From: Aliiroseovarius sp. S1123
Lineage (GTDB): Bacteria > Pseudomonadota > Alphaproteobacteria > Rhodobacterales > Rhodobacteraceae
NCBI RefSeq assembly: GCF_023015885.1
Contig: NZ_JALKBE010000002.1
Coordinates: 496,001-560,000 of the forward strand
DNA: 64,000 nt
Direction of reading: 5' to 3'
Shown: positions 26,967-36,572 of the stretch, piece after piece
Position numbering within the stretch: the stretch's first letter is position 1
How the letters are laid out: the number at the start of each line of letters is the position of its first letter
Translations under genes and position numbers: made by a program
Notes under the pieces: model-generated
The model's database searches: none
What the model saw: the letters and a program-made list of their open reading frames with translations, nothing else
What the model was told of the DNA's origin: nothing

Positions 26967-28373
26967 ATGAGCGCTCAAGACGTACTCAAGCAGATCAAAG
27001 ATGAAGACATCGCCTATGTCGACATCCGTTTCACCGATGTGCGCGGCAAGCTGCAGCACGTAACCGTGGACTGCGACCTGGTCGACGAAGACTTCCTGGA
27101 AGAAGGCTTCATGTTTGACGGCTCGTCGATTGCCGGCTGGAAGTCGATCGAAAGCTCGGACATGAAACTGATGCCCGACACGGACAGCGCCTATGTCGAC
27201 CCCTTCTATGCAGAGAAAACTCTGTGCATCCACTGCTCGATCGTCGAGCCCGACACCGGCGAAGCCTATGGCCGTGACCCGCGTGGCACTGCTCAGAAAG
27301 CCGAAGCTTACCTGAAGGCTTCGGGCATTGGTGACGTGGCTTACATGGGCCCGGAAGCTGAATTCTTCCTGTTCGACGACGTACGTTTCTCGAACACCAT
27401 GAACAAGGTGTCGTTCGAAGTGGACGCTGTTGACGCAGCTTGGAACAGCGATGCTGAGTACGAGATGGGCAACACCGGCCACCGTCCGGGCGTCAAAGGC
27501 GGCTACTTCCCCGTGAACCCGATTGACGACGCACAAGACCTGCGTTCGGAAATGCTGACCACGATGAAGAACATCGGTATGAAAACCGATAAACACCACC
27601 ACGAGGTGGCCTCGTGTCAGCACGAGCTTGGCCTGATCTTCGACACCCTGACCAAACAGGCTGACGAGCTGCAGAAATACAAGTACATCATCCACAACGT
27701 GGCACATGCGTACGGCAAAACTGCAACCTTCATGCCGAAGCCGATCGCTGGCGACAACGGCACCGGCATGCACGTAAACATGTCGATCTGGAAAGACGGC
27801 AAGCCGCTCTTTGCTGGCGATAAATACGCTGACTTGTCGCAGGAAGCCCTGTGGTTCATCGGCGGCATCCTGAAGCACGCCAAGACGCTGAACGCTTTCA
27901 CCAACCCGTCGACCAACTCGTACAAGCGTCTGATCCCGGGCTTTGAAGCCCCCGTTCTGCGCGCCTACTCGGCTTCGAACCGTTCGGGTTGTGTCCGTAT
28001 TCCGTGGACCGAAAGCCCGAAAGCCAAGCGCGTTGAAGCGCGTTTCCCCGATCCGGCAGCGAACCCCTATCTGTGCTTCGCCGCTCTGCTGATGGCTGGC
28101 CTTGACGGCATCAAGAACAAGATCGATCCGGGCCCCGCTCAGGACAAAAACCTGTACGACCTGCCGCCGGAAGAGCTGGAAGGCATCCCGACCGTTTGCG
28201 CATCGCTGCGCGAAGCTCTGGATTCCCTGGAAGCCGACAACGACTTCCTGACCGCTGGCGACGTGTTCACCAAAGACCAGATCCAGGGTTACATCAACCT
28301 GAAATGGGAAGAGGTCTACGCCTACGAGCACACCCCGCACCCGGTAGAGTACCAGCTGTACTACAGCTGCTAA
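26967..28373 (+). CDS. glnA: Glutamine synthetase type I
   Basis: This 468-residue enzyme joins ammonia to glutamate. It shows the N-terminal [18 protein letters not shown], the ATP/metal loop [17 protein letters not shown], and [17 protein letters not shown]. The adenylylation site Tyr397 in NLYDLPPEE is present, so the enzyme should be shut off covalently by GlnE under PII control. Its codon use is strongly biased, as expected for a highly expressed gene. A strong terminator follows. Confidence 0.99.
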   Translation: MSAQDVLKQIKDEDIAYVDIRFTDVRGKLQHVTVDCDLVDEDFLEEGFMFDGSSIAGWKSIESSDMKLMPDTDSAYVDPFYAEKTLCIHCSIVEPDTGEAYGRDPRGTAQKAEAYLKASGIGDVAYMGPEAEFFLFDDVRFSNTMNKVSFEVDAVDAAWNSDAEYEMGNTGHRPGVKGGYFPVNPIDDAQDLRSEMLTTMKNIGMKTDKHHHEVASCQHELGLIFDTLTKQADELQKYKYIIHNVAHAYGKTATFMPKPIAGDNGTGMHVNMSIWKDGKPLFAGDKYADLSQEALWFIGGILKHAKTLNAFTNPSTNSYKRLIPGFEAPVLRAYSASNRSGCVRIPWTESPKAKRVEARFPDPAANPYLCFAALLMAGLDGIKNKIDPGPAQDKNLYDLPPEELEGIPTVCASLREALDSLEADNDFLTAGDVFTKDQIQGYINLKWEEVYAYEHTPHPVEYQLYYSC

Positions 28374-28393
28374 TCCCAGTGACATACATAGAA

Positions 28394-28421
28394 AAGGGCA
28401 CCGAGTTCGGTGCCCTTTTTT
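28394..28421 (+). terminator. Rho-independent terminator of glnBA
   Basis: A 10-bp stem AAGGGCACCG/CGGTGCCCTT (28394-28403 with 28408-28417) with a 4-base loop is followed by a run of T. It lies 20 bases behind the glnA stop. Confidence 0.94.
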
Positions 28422-28442
28422 GTTGGCGCCCTTTTTTGTTGG
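28412..28442 (+). repeat. Tandem duplication of the glnA terminator tail
   Basis: The 15-base sequence GCCCTTTTTTGTTGG occurs at 28412-28426 and again at 28428-28442, with one base between. It copies only the 3' arm and T tract of the terminator, as expected from replication slippage. Confidence 0.85.
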
Positions 28443-28469
28443 CAACGCGCCACAATTCACCAAGACAAT

Positions 28470-28495
28470 AAAAAAGGCGCCCAATCAGGCGCCTT
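28470..28495 (-). terminator. Rho-independent terminator of the small lipoprotein gene
   Basis: On the minus strand AAGGCGCC/GGCGCCTT (28495-28488 with 28481-28474) with a 6-base loop is followed by six T. It faces the glnA terminator. Confidence 0.88.
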
Positions 28496-28539
28496 CTTCA
28501 CTTCAGTCTCGCAATACGAAACCCTGATATCATCCAGGA

Positions 28540-28809
28540 TTAGCCGCTTGCCCCAACGCGGTTGTGAGCCGCATTAAACTGACGGTGCCCTTCCTGAACA
28601 CAATATGCGTCACCTTCGTCCTTCGTCATTCCGGCAGGCACTGCGATCGCTTCATCCCACTGAACTCGATCACGCATATACAACTGGCAGGTTACAACGC
28701 CCTTCTCAGTCTTGATCTGTACCGGGTTGCTTTCATAGGCTGACTTATCGACACAGCCCGCCATCACACCGGTCGCTGCAATTGCCATAACCAAAGTAAG
28801 CTTCTTCAT
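28540..28809 (-). CDS. Small lipoprotein of unknown function
   Basis: This is an 89-residue protein. It starts MKKLTLVMAIAATGVMAGC, a signal peptide with a lipobox whose Cys19 would be lipidated. The mature ~70 residues contain Cys in VVTCQLYMRD and DAYCVQEGH, which could form a disulfide. I do not recognise the family. The ATG at 28809 follows GGGAAGAAAT; a longer frame to 28875 is not credible. The gene is lower in GC than its neighbours and has its own terminator. Confidence 0.75.
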   Translation of the reverse strand: MKKLTLVMAIAATGVMAGCVDKSAYESNPVQIKTEKGVVTCQLYMRDRVQWDEAIAVPAGMTKDEGDAYCVQEGHRQFNAAHNRVGASG

Positions 28810-28955
28810 ATTTCTTCCCGCTCCATTTACTCGCATGAATTCTGCCCGTCGGGCATAACTAGCTTTAAGCCACAAAATTTGTCTAAACTATGAAAGCTGG
28901 CGCCAAAAATTCATTTCAAGCACGCTCAGCCAATCCAAAACCCTAAAAACATTCA

Positions 28956-29732
28956 TTATTCACCTCCTGGTAGTGAAATACCCAACTCTTTCAGCCTCTG
29001 ATCTGACAACACATATGAATGGATCGAAAAAACCACCGCCCCCGATCTGGGAAGTCGTTTCATGCACTGCCTCTCGACCCGCAACCAACTGGGACTGTTG
29101 TGATCGAAGCATCGACGTTCTTCTTCCCGGCGCGGCTGAAACAGCTCTGGGTCATTGTAAGATAAGTAGTTCGCCCGCCACATCGGACGCCCGGGCTGAA
29201 TGCCGTCGAACAAACGCTGTACACGTCGGGCGATATCCGGCGTATAGCTATCCACCGGAATGTGTATTTTCACCAGTGATTTCATGAACTTCTGATCAAG
29301 TGACCAACTTGCGGGGAAGCAAAGGATGGCCCCGGTCATCACGTGCTCATTGCCGTGTTTCTGCAGGATGACAAAGTCTTCCTGCACCAATGCACCCAAT
29401 GTTAGAAGCGGCTGCGCGCGGTCCAGCTGAACCAGTCGCCCATCCGGACAGCGCACGGTTTCTCCGTGCACCTCAAAACCGTCCGTATCCGAGATTTCGG
29501 CAATCACGTCGGCAAGTAATTCTTCCGCCGCAGCGCGCGCATCTTCGGATAGTCTATGGACCAGTTCCCCGTGGTCCTTCATCAGTGACAGTCTGCGTGT
29601 CATCTGCGCGCTATAAGCGTCGTCAATCTGCAGCCACTGTCCCGGTTCGACGGGATTCAACCCCGGAAGCCGTGCCGTTTTAGGGTCCGCCCAAGGCAGA
29701 ATCGGTAGCTCGTTTTGACAGATTTCAACCAT
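28956..29732 (-). CDS. DUF3445 / heme-dependent oxidative N-demethylase family protein
   Basis: This 258-residue protein matches the DUF3445 family, whose studied members are heme-dependent oxidative N-demethylases. Recognisable parts are WLQIDDAYSAQMTRRLSLM, LLTLGALVQEDFVIL, LCFPASWSLDQKFMKSL and IHIPVDSY; the C-terminal part has MWRANYLSYNDPELFQP and FSIHSYVLSDQRLKEL. The substrate cannot be told. I chose the ATG at 29732 with GGGGG six bases upstream. It is divergent from the hydrolase-OsmC gene. Confidence 0.82.
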   Translation of the reverse strand: MVEICQNELPILPWADPKTARLPGLNPVEPGQWLQIDDAYSAQMTRRLSLMKDHGELVHRLSEDARAAAEELLADVIAEISDTDGFEVHGETVRCPDGRLVQLDRAQPLLTLGALVQEDFVILQKHGNEHVMTGAILCFPASWSLDQKFMKSLVKIHIPVDSYTPDIARRVQRLFDGIQPGRPMWRANYLSYNDPELFQPRREEERRCFDHNSPSWLRVERQCMKRLPRSGAVVFSIHSYVLSDQRLKELGISLPGGE

Positions 29733-29974
29733 CTGCATCCCCCGCTTGTGACGGCAGGACTGTGCGTGGCAACATCCTGCCACGCAAGCGCAAACTGCGG
29801 CCCGCTTCACCTGAACATACGTTTCTTCACCCTTGCGTGAGCTTACCCCTCAGACCCTTGCCCCATCCCCCGAGGCACGCCACCTTCGTCGGACCCATTC
29901 ATTTCGTCGGACCGGCGCAAGGCTGCTCGCACGCTGCCGGCGCTTTCACGGTACCGATCAGGACAGGAGCGCCC

Positions 29975-31189
29975 ATGCCGACCGAAAAGTTTACCTTCCC
30001 CGGACATGCCGGTCACGATCTGGCCGCGCGTCTGGACCTGCCGGACGGTCCACATCTGGCAACGGCGCTGTTTGCGCACTGCTTTACCTGCGGCAAGGAT
30101 ATCGCCGCGGCACGCAGGATCTCTGCACGCCTTGCGGCCCTGGGCATTGCGGTTCTGCGGTTTGACTTTACCGGACTAGGGAACTCGGACGGGATCTTTG
30201 AACATACCAACTTCACGTCGAATGTTCAGGATCTCGAAAAAGCAGCCGAGGCCCTGCGTGATCGGGGATATCCGCCTGCTCTTTTGATCGGACACTCGCT
30301 GGGGGGGGCCGCGGTGATCAAGGCAGCCTCGCACCTGTCCGACATTCAGGCCGTCGTGACCATCGGGGCGCCAGCCGACCCCTCGCATGTGATCGAAAAT
30401 TTCGAGCACGCCCTGCCCGACATCAAATCCGATGGCGCTGCCAAGGTCTGTCTGGGCGGCCGTCCCTTTCGCATCGGTGCCGATTTTGTCGAAGATGTGC
30501 GCGAAAGTCAGCTGGACGAGGCGCTGAAGTCCCTGAACGCGGCCCTTTTGGTCCTACATGCCCCGCGCGATCAGATCGTATCGATCGACAACGCCGCCAC
30601 GCTGTTCATGGGGGCCAAGCATCCCAAAAGCTTTATTACGCTGGACGACGCAGACCACTTGATCAGCCGCGCCAGCGACGCAGATTATGTGGCCGAGGTG
30701 ATCGCCACATGGGCGACGAAATATGTGAACCTATCCCCGCCTGCCCCGCCCCCCGGCGCGCCCGAGGGCATCGTGCGTGTATCCGAAGCTGACCCTCGTG
30801 GATTTCTGCAGGACATCCAATCCGGCCCAAAGCATCATACGGTGGCGGATGAACCCCTTGCATACGGCGGCACCAACAAGGGCATGTCGCCCTATGGCTT
30901 CCTGTCAGCGGGACTTGGCGCCTGTACCTCGATGACGATCCGCATGTATGCCCGGCGCAAGGGCTGGCCACTGGACCACGTTCGGGTCGAGGTCTGCCAC
31001 GACAAGGTCCACGCCCAAGACGCCGAAACCGGAGCGAAAAACCGGATCGACACCTTCCGGCGCGAGATCCACCTGACCGGCGAACTCGATGCCGATCAGC
31101 GCCAGCGCCTTCTTGAAATCGCCGACCGCTGCCCGGTGCATCGCACCCTTGAAAGCGCCAGCCATATCGAGACCGTATTGGCCGACTGA
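29975..31189 (+). CDS. Alpha/beta hydrolase - OsmC fusion protein
   Basis: This 404-residue protein fuses two domains. The N-terminal ~255 residues are an alpha/beta hydrolase, with [11 protein letters not shown] near the oxyanion hole and the nucleophile elbow GHSLGGAAV. The C-terminal ~140 residues are an OsmC/Ohr-type thiol peroxidase, with Cys in [16 protein letters not shown] and the second Cys in [10 protein letters not shown]. The fusion is known in proteobacteria but its substrate is not. The start at 29975 ([10 protein letters not shown]) excludes an upstream extension without homology. Confidence 0.92.
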   Translation: MPTEKFTFPGHAGHDLAARLDLPDGPHLATALFAHCFTCGKDIAAARRISARLAALGIAVLRFDFTGLGNSDGIFEHTNFTSNVQDLEKAAEALRDRGYPPALLIGHSLGGAAVIKAASHLSDIQAVVTIGAPADPSHVIENFEHALPDIKSDGAAKVCLGGRPFRIGADFVEDVRESQLDEALKSLNAALLVLHAPRDQIVSIDNAATLFMGAKHPKSFITLDDADHLISRASDADYVAEVIATWATKYVNLSPPAPPPGAPEGIVRVSEADPRGFLQDIQSGPKHHTVADEPLAYGGTNKGMSPYGFLSAGLGACTSMTIRMYARRKGWPLDHVRVEVCHDKVHAQDAETGAKNRIDTFRREIHLTGELDADQRQRLLEIADRCPVHRTLESASHIETVLAD

Positions 31190-31280
31190 CACAGCACACC
31201 GACAGGCGAAATCCGCGTGCAGGCGCTGCGCATCCGCTTTTTACCTTGACCCGGGCCACTGCACCGTCAAAAACGCCTGT

Positions 31281-32330
31281 ATGAGTACGGGCAGACTGAC
31301 AATTGATCTGGATGCAGTGGTCGCAAACTGGCGGGCGCTGGATGCAAAAAGTGGGGCAGAGGTTCAGACCGCTGCCGTGGTAAAAGCCGACGCCTATGGG
31401 CTTGGCGTGGGCAAGGTCGGGCGTGCATTGGCCGCTGCCGGCGCACGACGCTTCTTTGTGGCCGCCGCCGAAGAAGGCGCCGCCCTGCGCGAAGCGCTTG
31501 GACCCGGCCCCGAAATCAGCGTCTTCTCAGGCCACATGTCCGGCGATACGGACATGGTCCATGATCTGGGTCTTGTGCCGATGCTGAACTCGGTCGAGCA
31601 AGTCACGCGCCATCTGGAAGCCTTGCCTGGCCACCCGTTCGGCATTCAGCTGGACACAGGCATGAACCGTCTGGGGATGGAGCCCGCCGAATGGGCCGCC
31701 CTGCGTGACATCCTTCTGCCGCAGAACCCGCGCCTGATCATGAGCCATCTGGCCTGCGCGGATGACCCCGAGCACCCGATGAACCACCAGCAGCTGTCGG
31801 CATTCCACGACATGACCGACGGGGTTCAGGTACCGCGCAGCCTTGCGGCCACCGGCGGCATCCTTCTGGGGCCGGACTATCACTTCGATCTGACCCGCCC
31901 CGGCATCGGCCTCTATGGCGGCTTCCCGTTCGAGGACGCCCAGACCGTTGTCCACTTGGACCTGCCTGTCATCCAAATCCGCGATGTCGCAGAAGGCGAG
32001 ACCGTGGGCTATTCGAACACCTGGCGCGCCGAACGCCCGTCCCGCGTGGCGACCGTTGCCGCGGGCTATGCCGATGGTCTGAACCGTCAGCTGTCGAACC
32101 AAGCCGTGATGTTTTTCGAAGACACGCCCTGCCCCATTCTGGGCCGCGTCTCGATGGATATGATTGGTGTGGATGTCACCCATCTGCCCGACACGCCGAA
32201 AACCCTGACCATGCTCTCTGACCAGCAGACCGTCGATGATCTGGCCGAGATCGCGGGCACCATCGGGTACGAGTTCCTGACGCAGTTGGGCCACCGCTAT
32301 CACCGCCACTATGCACGGGGCCGCGCATGA
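31281..32330 (+). CDS. alr: Alanine racemase
   Basis: This 349-residue PLP enzyme makes D-alanine for peptidoglycan. The PLP lysine is Lys35 in [10 protein letters not shown], and the signatures [20 protein letters not shown] and [13 protein letters not shown] are present. I start it at the ATG at 31281 ([10 protein letters not shown]), although the ribosome site is weak. Its stop overlaps the next start as ATGA, tying it to the Mla-type transporter genes. Confidence 0.96.
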   Translation: MSTGRLTIDLDAVVANWRALDAKSGAEVQTAAVVKADAYGLGVGKVGRALAAAGARRFFVAAAEEGAALREALGPGPEISVFSGHMSGDTDMVHDLGLVPMLNSVEQVTRHLEALPGHPFGIQLDTGMNRLGMEPAEWAALRDILLPQNPRLIMSHLACADDPEHPMNHQQLSAFHDMTDGVQVPRSLAATGGILLGPDYHFDLTRPGIGLYGGFPFEDAQTVVHLDLPVIQIRDVAEGETVGYSNTWRAERPSRVATVAAGYADGLNRQLSNQAVMFFEDTPCPILGRVSMDMIGVDVTHLPDTPKTLTMLSDQQTVDDLAEIAGTIGYEFLTQLGHRYHRHYARGRA

Positions 32331-33112
32331 ATGCCGTGACCAAACCCTTGGCCACCATCGGTCGCGTGACCCTAGGGTTTCTGGCGCTTATCGGGCGCGT
32401 GGCGATCTTTGCGGGCCAATCCATCGCCCATATCGTCCGCCCGCCATTCTATCCGCGCGAGTTTCTGACCGCGATCCTGAACATCGGCTATTTCAGCCTG
32501 CCCGTTGTCGGCCTGACCGCGATCTTCACCGGCGCGGCGCTGGCCCTGCAGATCTATTCCGGCGGCCAGCGTTTCTCGGCCGAGGCGGTCGTGCCCCAGA
32601 TTGTCGCCATCGGCATGGTGCGCGAGCTTGGTCCGGTGCTGGTGGGCCTGATGATCGCGGCGCGTGTGACGTCGTCCATTGCCGCCGAAATCGCCACCAT
32701 GAAAGTGACCGAGCAAATCGACGCGCTCGTCACGCTCTCGACCCACCCGATGAAATACCTGACCGCCCCGCGCGTCTTAGCCGCCACGCTTGTCGTGCCG
32801 CTTTTGGTCGGCATCGGAGACGTCATCGGCATCATGGGGGGCTTTCTTGTCGGCACCAAGCAGCTTGGGTTTGCCATCGGTCCTTATCTGAACAACACGT
32901 GGAACTTCCTTGAGATGTCCGACATCGTGTCCTCGCTGATCAAGGGCGCGGCGTTCGGCTTTATCGCCGCCGTCATGGGCTGCTATCACGGGATGCGCTC
33001 GGGTCGTGGTGCGCAGGGCGTGGGCCGCGCCACCAAAACCTCGGTCGAGGCCGCCGCCGTTCTGATCCTTGCCGCCAATTTCCTTCTCACCAGCTTCTTC
33101 TTTGCCACATGA
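32327..33112 (+). CDS. MlaE-family ABC transporter permease
   Basis: This 261-residue membrane protein belongs to the MlaE family, the permease of phospholipid-trafficking ABC systems at the inner membrane. It has about five hydrophobic segments and the family stretches [34 protein letters not shown] and [15 protein letters not shown]. It overlaps alr and the ATPase gene as ATGA on both sides. MlaD-like and MlaC-like partners are not seen in this window, so the system may be incomplete here. Confidence 0.94.
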   Translation: MNAVTKPLATIGRVTLGFLALIGRVAIFAGQSIAHIVRPPFYPREFLTAILNIGYFSLPVVGLTAIFTGAALALQIYSGGQRFSAEAVVPQIVAIGMVRELGPVLVGLMIAARVTSSIAAEIATMKVTEQIDALVTLSTHPMKYLTAPRVLAATLVVPLLVGIGDVIGIMGGFLVGTKQLGFAIGPYLNNTWNFLEMSDIVSSLIKGAAFGFIAAVMGCYHGMRSGRGAQGVGRATKTSVEAAAVLILAANFLLTSFFFAT

Positions 33113-33855
33113 TTGAACTTACAAACGTCCATAAAGCCTTTGGCCCAAAACGTGTGTTGGACGGGGTGAACCTGACCATCAACCGCGGCGAAAGCATGGT
33201 GATCATCGGTGGCTCCGGCACCGGGAAATCGGTGCTGTTGAAGTGCATTCTGGGCCTGATGGTTCAGGACAGCGGGTCCATCACGTTGGATGGCGAAGAT
33301 ACCTCGAAGGTCGAACGTGACGCCTTTCTGGCGCGTTTCGGTATGCTGTTCCAAGGTGGCGCGCTGTTTGACAGCCTGCCCGTCTGGCAAAACGTCGCCT
33401 TCCGCCTTCTGCGCGGATCGCTTGCCAAGCCCAAGGAAGAAGCCCGCGAGATCGCGATCGAGAAACTACGCCGCGTGGGCCTGACCCCCGACGTGGCCGA
33501 CCTGTTCCCGGCCGAGCTGTCGGGCGGCATGCAAAAACGTGTGGGCCTTGCTCGCGCCATCGCCGCCGAGCCCGAGATCATCTTTTTCGACGAACCCACA
33601 ACCGGCCTTGATCCCATCATGTCCGGCGTCATCAACGACCTGATCCGCGAGATCGTGGTCGAAATGGGCGCCACCGCCATGACCATCACCCACGACATGT
33701 CCTCGGTCCGCGTGATCGCCGACCATGTTGCGATGTTGCACGCAGGCAAGATCCAGTGGACCGGCCCCGTGGGCGATATGGACAACTCGGGCGATCCCTA
33801 CGTCGCACAGTTCATTTCGGGCAGTGCCGAGGGGCCGATCGAAGCGGTAAGGTAG
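33109..33855 (+). CDS. MlaF-family ABC transporter ATP-binding protein
   Basis: This 248-residue ATPase partners the MlaE-type permease. Walker A is GGSGTGKS (residues 34-41), the signature is LSGGMQKRVGLARAIA, Walker B is EIIFFDEPTTGLDP and the switch His is in MTITHDM. LSGGMQ with the GLDPI tail is typical of the MlaF type. It is translationally coupled to the permease. Confidence 0.95.
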   Translation: MIELTNVHKAFGPKRVLDGVNLTINRGESMVIIGGSGTGKSVLLKCILGLMVQDSGSITLDGEDTSKVERDAFLARFGMLFQGGALFDSLPVWQNVAFRLLRGSLAKPKEEAREIAIEKLRRVGLTPDVADLFPAELSGGMQKRVGLARAIAAEPEIIFFDEPTTGLDPIMSGVINDLIREIVVEMGATAMTITHDMSSVRVIADHVAMLHAGKIQWTGPVGDMDNSGDPYVAQFISGSAEGPIEAVR

Positions 33856-33912
33856 CGGGTTCAAGCGGGAAGAATTCTACGTTTCTCCCCGGTGTCACCA
33901 CTTGAGAATTCG

Positions 33913-34377
33913 ATGAAGAGAGCTTTCATTGTCCTCATGAAACTGCGTTACCTCAACCTCGCCCTCCTGATCGCTTTCCCCATCGCATGGTTCGCGCCGC
34001 TCATGCATGCGGGTATCAACCTACCGCTCTTTGGCTTGAAAGAGGTCAGCGTGATCTCGGGCCTACAGGCGCTGTGGGAGACAGACGTTTTGCTGGCCCT
34101 GCTCGTCACATTCTTTGCGGTCTTTGCCCCGATCATGAAAGTGCTGGGACTGGCCCTGATCCAGTTCGGCATGATGCGCCGCCGGATGCTGCCCGCGTTT
34201 AACATCTTGGGTAAACTGGCGATGGCTGATGTCTTCCTGATCGCGCTCTATATCGTGATCGTGAAAGGCGTGGGCTTGGCGAAGATCGAGACCGGCTGGG
34301 GCCTGTATCTGTTCACCGCCTGCATCCTGACGTCGATCTGGCTGAGCTTCGCGACAGCGAAACGGCAAAAAGCCTGA
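33913..34377 (+). CDS. PqiA-like paraquat-inducible membrane protein
   Basis: This 154-residue protein has four hydrophobic segments and the PqiA pattern: LALLIAFPIAWFAPLMH, then a loop with LPLFGLKEVSVISGL, and a cytoplasmic RRRM motif. In other bacteria PqiA works with MCE-type proteins in envelope lipid transport. Its place behind MlaE/MlaF genes supports a related role. The ATG at 33913 has GAG upstream; a GTG at 33892 is possible. Confidence 0.85.
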   Translation: MKRAFIVLMKLRYLNLALLIAFPIAWFAPLMHAGINLPLFGLKEVSVISGLQALWETDVLLALLVTFFAVFAPIMKVLGLALIQFGMMRRRMLPAFNILGKLAMADVFLIALYIVIVKGVGLAKIETGWGLYLFTACILTSIWLSFATAKRQKA

Positions 34378-34431
34378 CGCAGCAGCCTCCTACCCCTTGC
34401 GCATGCGGTCCCAACCGGGCAGAAATTCCGC

Positions 34432-35799
34432 ATGGCAAAAGCTCAGAAAATCTTCACCTGTTCGGCCTGCGGTGCCAGCTCTTCGAAATGGTCCGGGCGT
34501 TGCGAAGCCTGCGGTGAATGGAACTCCATTCAGGAAGACGCTCCGCTCAGTGCTGGTCCAGCCTCGAAATCTTTGGGTGGCAAGCGCGGGGCATCGCTCG
34601 CGCTGACTGATTTGTCCACGGAAGAGGCCCCGCCCCCGCGCACCGAATGCGGCATGGGCGAGCTGGACCGCGTGTTGGGCGGGGGGTTGGTTCCCGGTTC
34701 AGCCATCCTTGTGGGTGGCGATCCCGGCATCGGCAAATCCACCCTGCTTTTGCAGGCCGCCGCGCGCTTTGCGCAGGCGGGTCTGCCCACGATCTATGTC
34801 TCGGGCGAGGAAGCCTCGGCCCAGGTCCGCATGCGTGCCCAGCGATTGGGGCTGACAGATGCGCCGGTGCGACTGGCGGCCGAGACCAATTTGCGCGACA
34901 TCATGACGACGCTGGACGCGGAACGTCCTGCGCTTGCCATCATCGATTCGATCCAGACCATGTGGGCCGACAATGTGGACAGCGCGCCGGGGTCCGTCAG
35001 TCAGGTCCGCGCCGCCGCGCATGAACTGACCACTTTCGCAAAGAAACGCGGGATTTCCGTCGTTCTGGTGGGTCACGTCACCAAGGAAGGCCAAATCGCG
35101 GGGCCACGCGTGGTCGAGCACATGGTCGACACCGTGCTTTACTTCGAAGGAGAGCGAGGCCACCAATTCCGTATCCTGCGCGCCGTGAAAAACCGTTTCG
35201 GTCCGGCAGATGAAATTGGTGTCTTTGAGATGACAGGCGCAGGCCTTTCCGAAGTCGTGAATCCGTCCGCGCTGTTCCTGTCCGACCGCGAAGATCCCGC
35301 CCCCGGATCAGTGGTCTTTGCCGGTATCGAAGGCACCCGCCCGGTTCTGGTTGAACTTCAGGCCCTCGTCGCGCCCTCTCCGCACTCGCAACCGCGCCGG
35401 TCGGTTTTGGGCTGGGACAGCGGGCGCCTGGCCATGATCCTTGCTGTGTTGGAAGCACGCTGCGGCATCCCCTTTGCCGGGCTTGATGTATACCTAAACG
35501 TCGCGGGCGGCATGAAAATCTCGGAACCCGCGGCCGATCTGGCTGTGGCGGCGGCGCTACTTTCCGCGCGCGAGGACGCCGCGATCCCCAAAGATACTGT
35601 GGTTTTTGGCGAAATCAGTCTATCAGGGGCCCTGAGGCCCGTTGGCCAGACCGAAAACCGGTTGAAAGAAGCGCAAAAACTTGGTTTCACGTCTGCGATA
35701 GCGCCAACACGCAGCAAGATCGGCTCGGGCTCCGGGCTGACCATACAGAAGATGTCGGACCTGACCGGGTTCGTCGGAGACATATTCGGGGCCGGATAG
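34432..35799 (+). CDS. radA: DNA repair protein RadA
   Basis: This 455-residue RecA-like ATPase processes recombination intermediates. It shows the N-terminal zinc finger CSACGASSSKWSGRCEAC, Walker A GGDPGIGKSTL, the RadA-specific KNRFG motif (VKNRFGPADEIG) and a C-terminal Lon-like domain (GLDVYLNVAGGMKISEPA). It lies 54 bases behind the PqiA-like gene and 51 bases before cvpA. Confidence 0.97.
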   Translation: MAKAQKIFTCSACGASSSKWSGRCEACGEWNSIQEDAPLSAGPASKSLGGKRGASLALTDLSTEEAPPPRTECGMGELDRVLGGGLVPGSAILVGGDPGIGKSTLLLQAAARFAQAGLPTIYVSGEEASAQVRMRAQRLGLTDAPVRLAAETNLRDIMTTLDAERPALAIIDSIQTMWADNVDSAPGSVSQVRAAAHELTTFAKKRGISVVLVGHVTKEGQIAGPRVVEHMVDTVLYFEGERGHQFRILRAVKNRFGPADEIGVFEMTGAGLSEVVNPSALFLSDREDPAPGSVVFAGIEGTRPVLVELQALVAPSPHSQPRRSVLGWDSGRLAMILAVLEARCGIPFAGLDVYLNVAGGMKISEPAADLAVAAALLSAREDAAIPKDTVVFGEISLSGALRPVGQTENRLKEAQKLGFTSAIAPTRSKIGSGSGLTIQKMSDLTGFVGDIFGAG

Positions 35800-35850
35800 G
35801 CCCAACAACAGGGACGGTATCGGGCCAAGACCCGAACCGAAGTGACGAAC

Positions 35851-36432
35851 ATGGAAGGTTTCACGCTGATTGACGGGATCGTGGCAGCGGTCATTCTTAT
35901 CTCGGCAATTCTGGCATATTCGCGCGGCTTCGTGCGCGAAGGCATGTCGATCCTGGGTTGGATCGCGGCAGCCGTTCTGGCCTATATCTTTGCCCCGCGC
36001 GCCCTGCCGCTGATCAAGGAAATCCCGGTTCTGAAAGACTTCATCGCCGACAGCTGCGAGCTGTCGATGATTGCGGCCTTCGCAGGCGTCTTTGCCTTGG
36101 CGCTGGTGGTCGTATCGATCTTTACACCGCTGTTTTCCTCGGCCGTGCAACGCTCGGCGCTTGGCGGTCTGGATCAGGCGCTTGGCTTCATCTTTGGTGT
36201 GCTGCGTGGCCTTGTTCTGGTGGCGATTGCGCTGGTCGTTTATGACCGCATCGTGACGACCGACACCATTCCGATGGTGGATGACAGCCGCACCGCCAAG
36301 ATCTTCGCCCGCACGCAGGATCGCATCAACGAACAGATCCCCGAGGACGCCCCCGGCTGGATCGTTGGCAAGTATGAAGAGCTAGTCGGCGCCTGCTCGG
36401 GCGGATTGCCAACCACCGAAAGCAGCAATTGA
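35851..36432 (+). CDS. cvpA: CvpA family membrane protein
   Basis: This 193-residue protein has four membrane segments typical of CvpA, starting at LIDGIVAAVILISAILAYSR, with GGLDQALGFIFGVLRGLVL at the fourth. CvpA precedes purF in many genomes, as here, and is needed for envelope tolerance and colicin V production in E. coli; its biochemical role is unclear. The start at 35851 is preferred over a GTG three codons upstream. Confidence 0.93.
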   Translation: MEGFTLIDGIVAAVILISAILAYSRGFVREGMSILGWIAAAVLAYIFAPRALPLIKEIPVLKDFIADSCELSMIAAFAGVFALALVVVSIFTPLFSSAVQRSALGGLDQALGFIFGVLRGLVLVAIALVVYDRIVTTDTIPMVDDSRTAKIFARTQDRINEQIPEDAPGWIVGKYEELVGACSGGLPTTESSN

Positions 36433-36439
36433 TCCATTC

Positions 36440-36466
36440 ACAACGCGCCCAAGGGCGCGTTGTTTC
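36440..36466 (+). terminator. Hairpin behind cvpA, probable terminator
   Basis: An 11-base inverted repeat ACAACGCGCCC/GGGCGCGTTGT (36440-36450 with 36453-36463) is followed by only a short T run (TGTTTC). It lies 7 bases behind the cvpA stop and separates it partly from purF. Confidence 0.6.
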
Positions 36467-36572
36467 ACTTCGGGGCCTGAATTAATCGCCCCGGCAATGT
36501 GATAGTTTGATGACACGGCGTGACCTGTCCAGTAAGAGAGGCCCAACGCCACGGAATCGGAGACCGCTGCTC

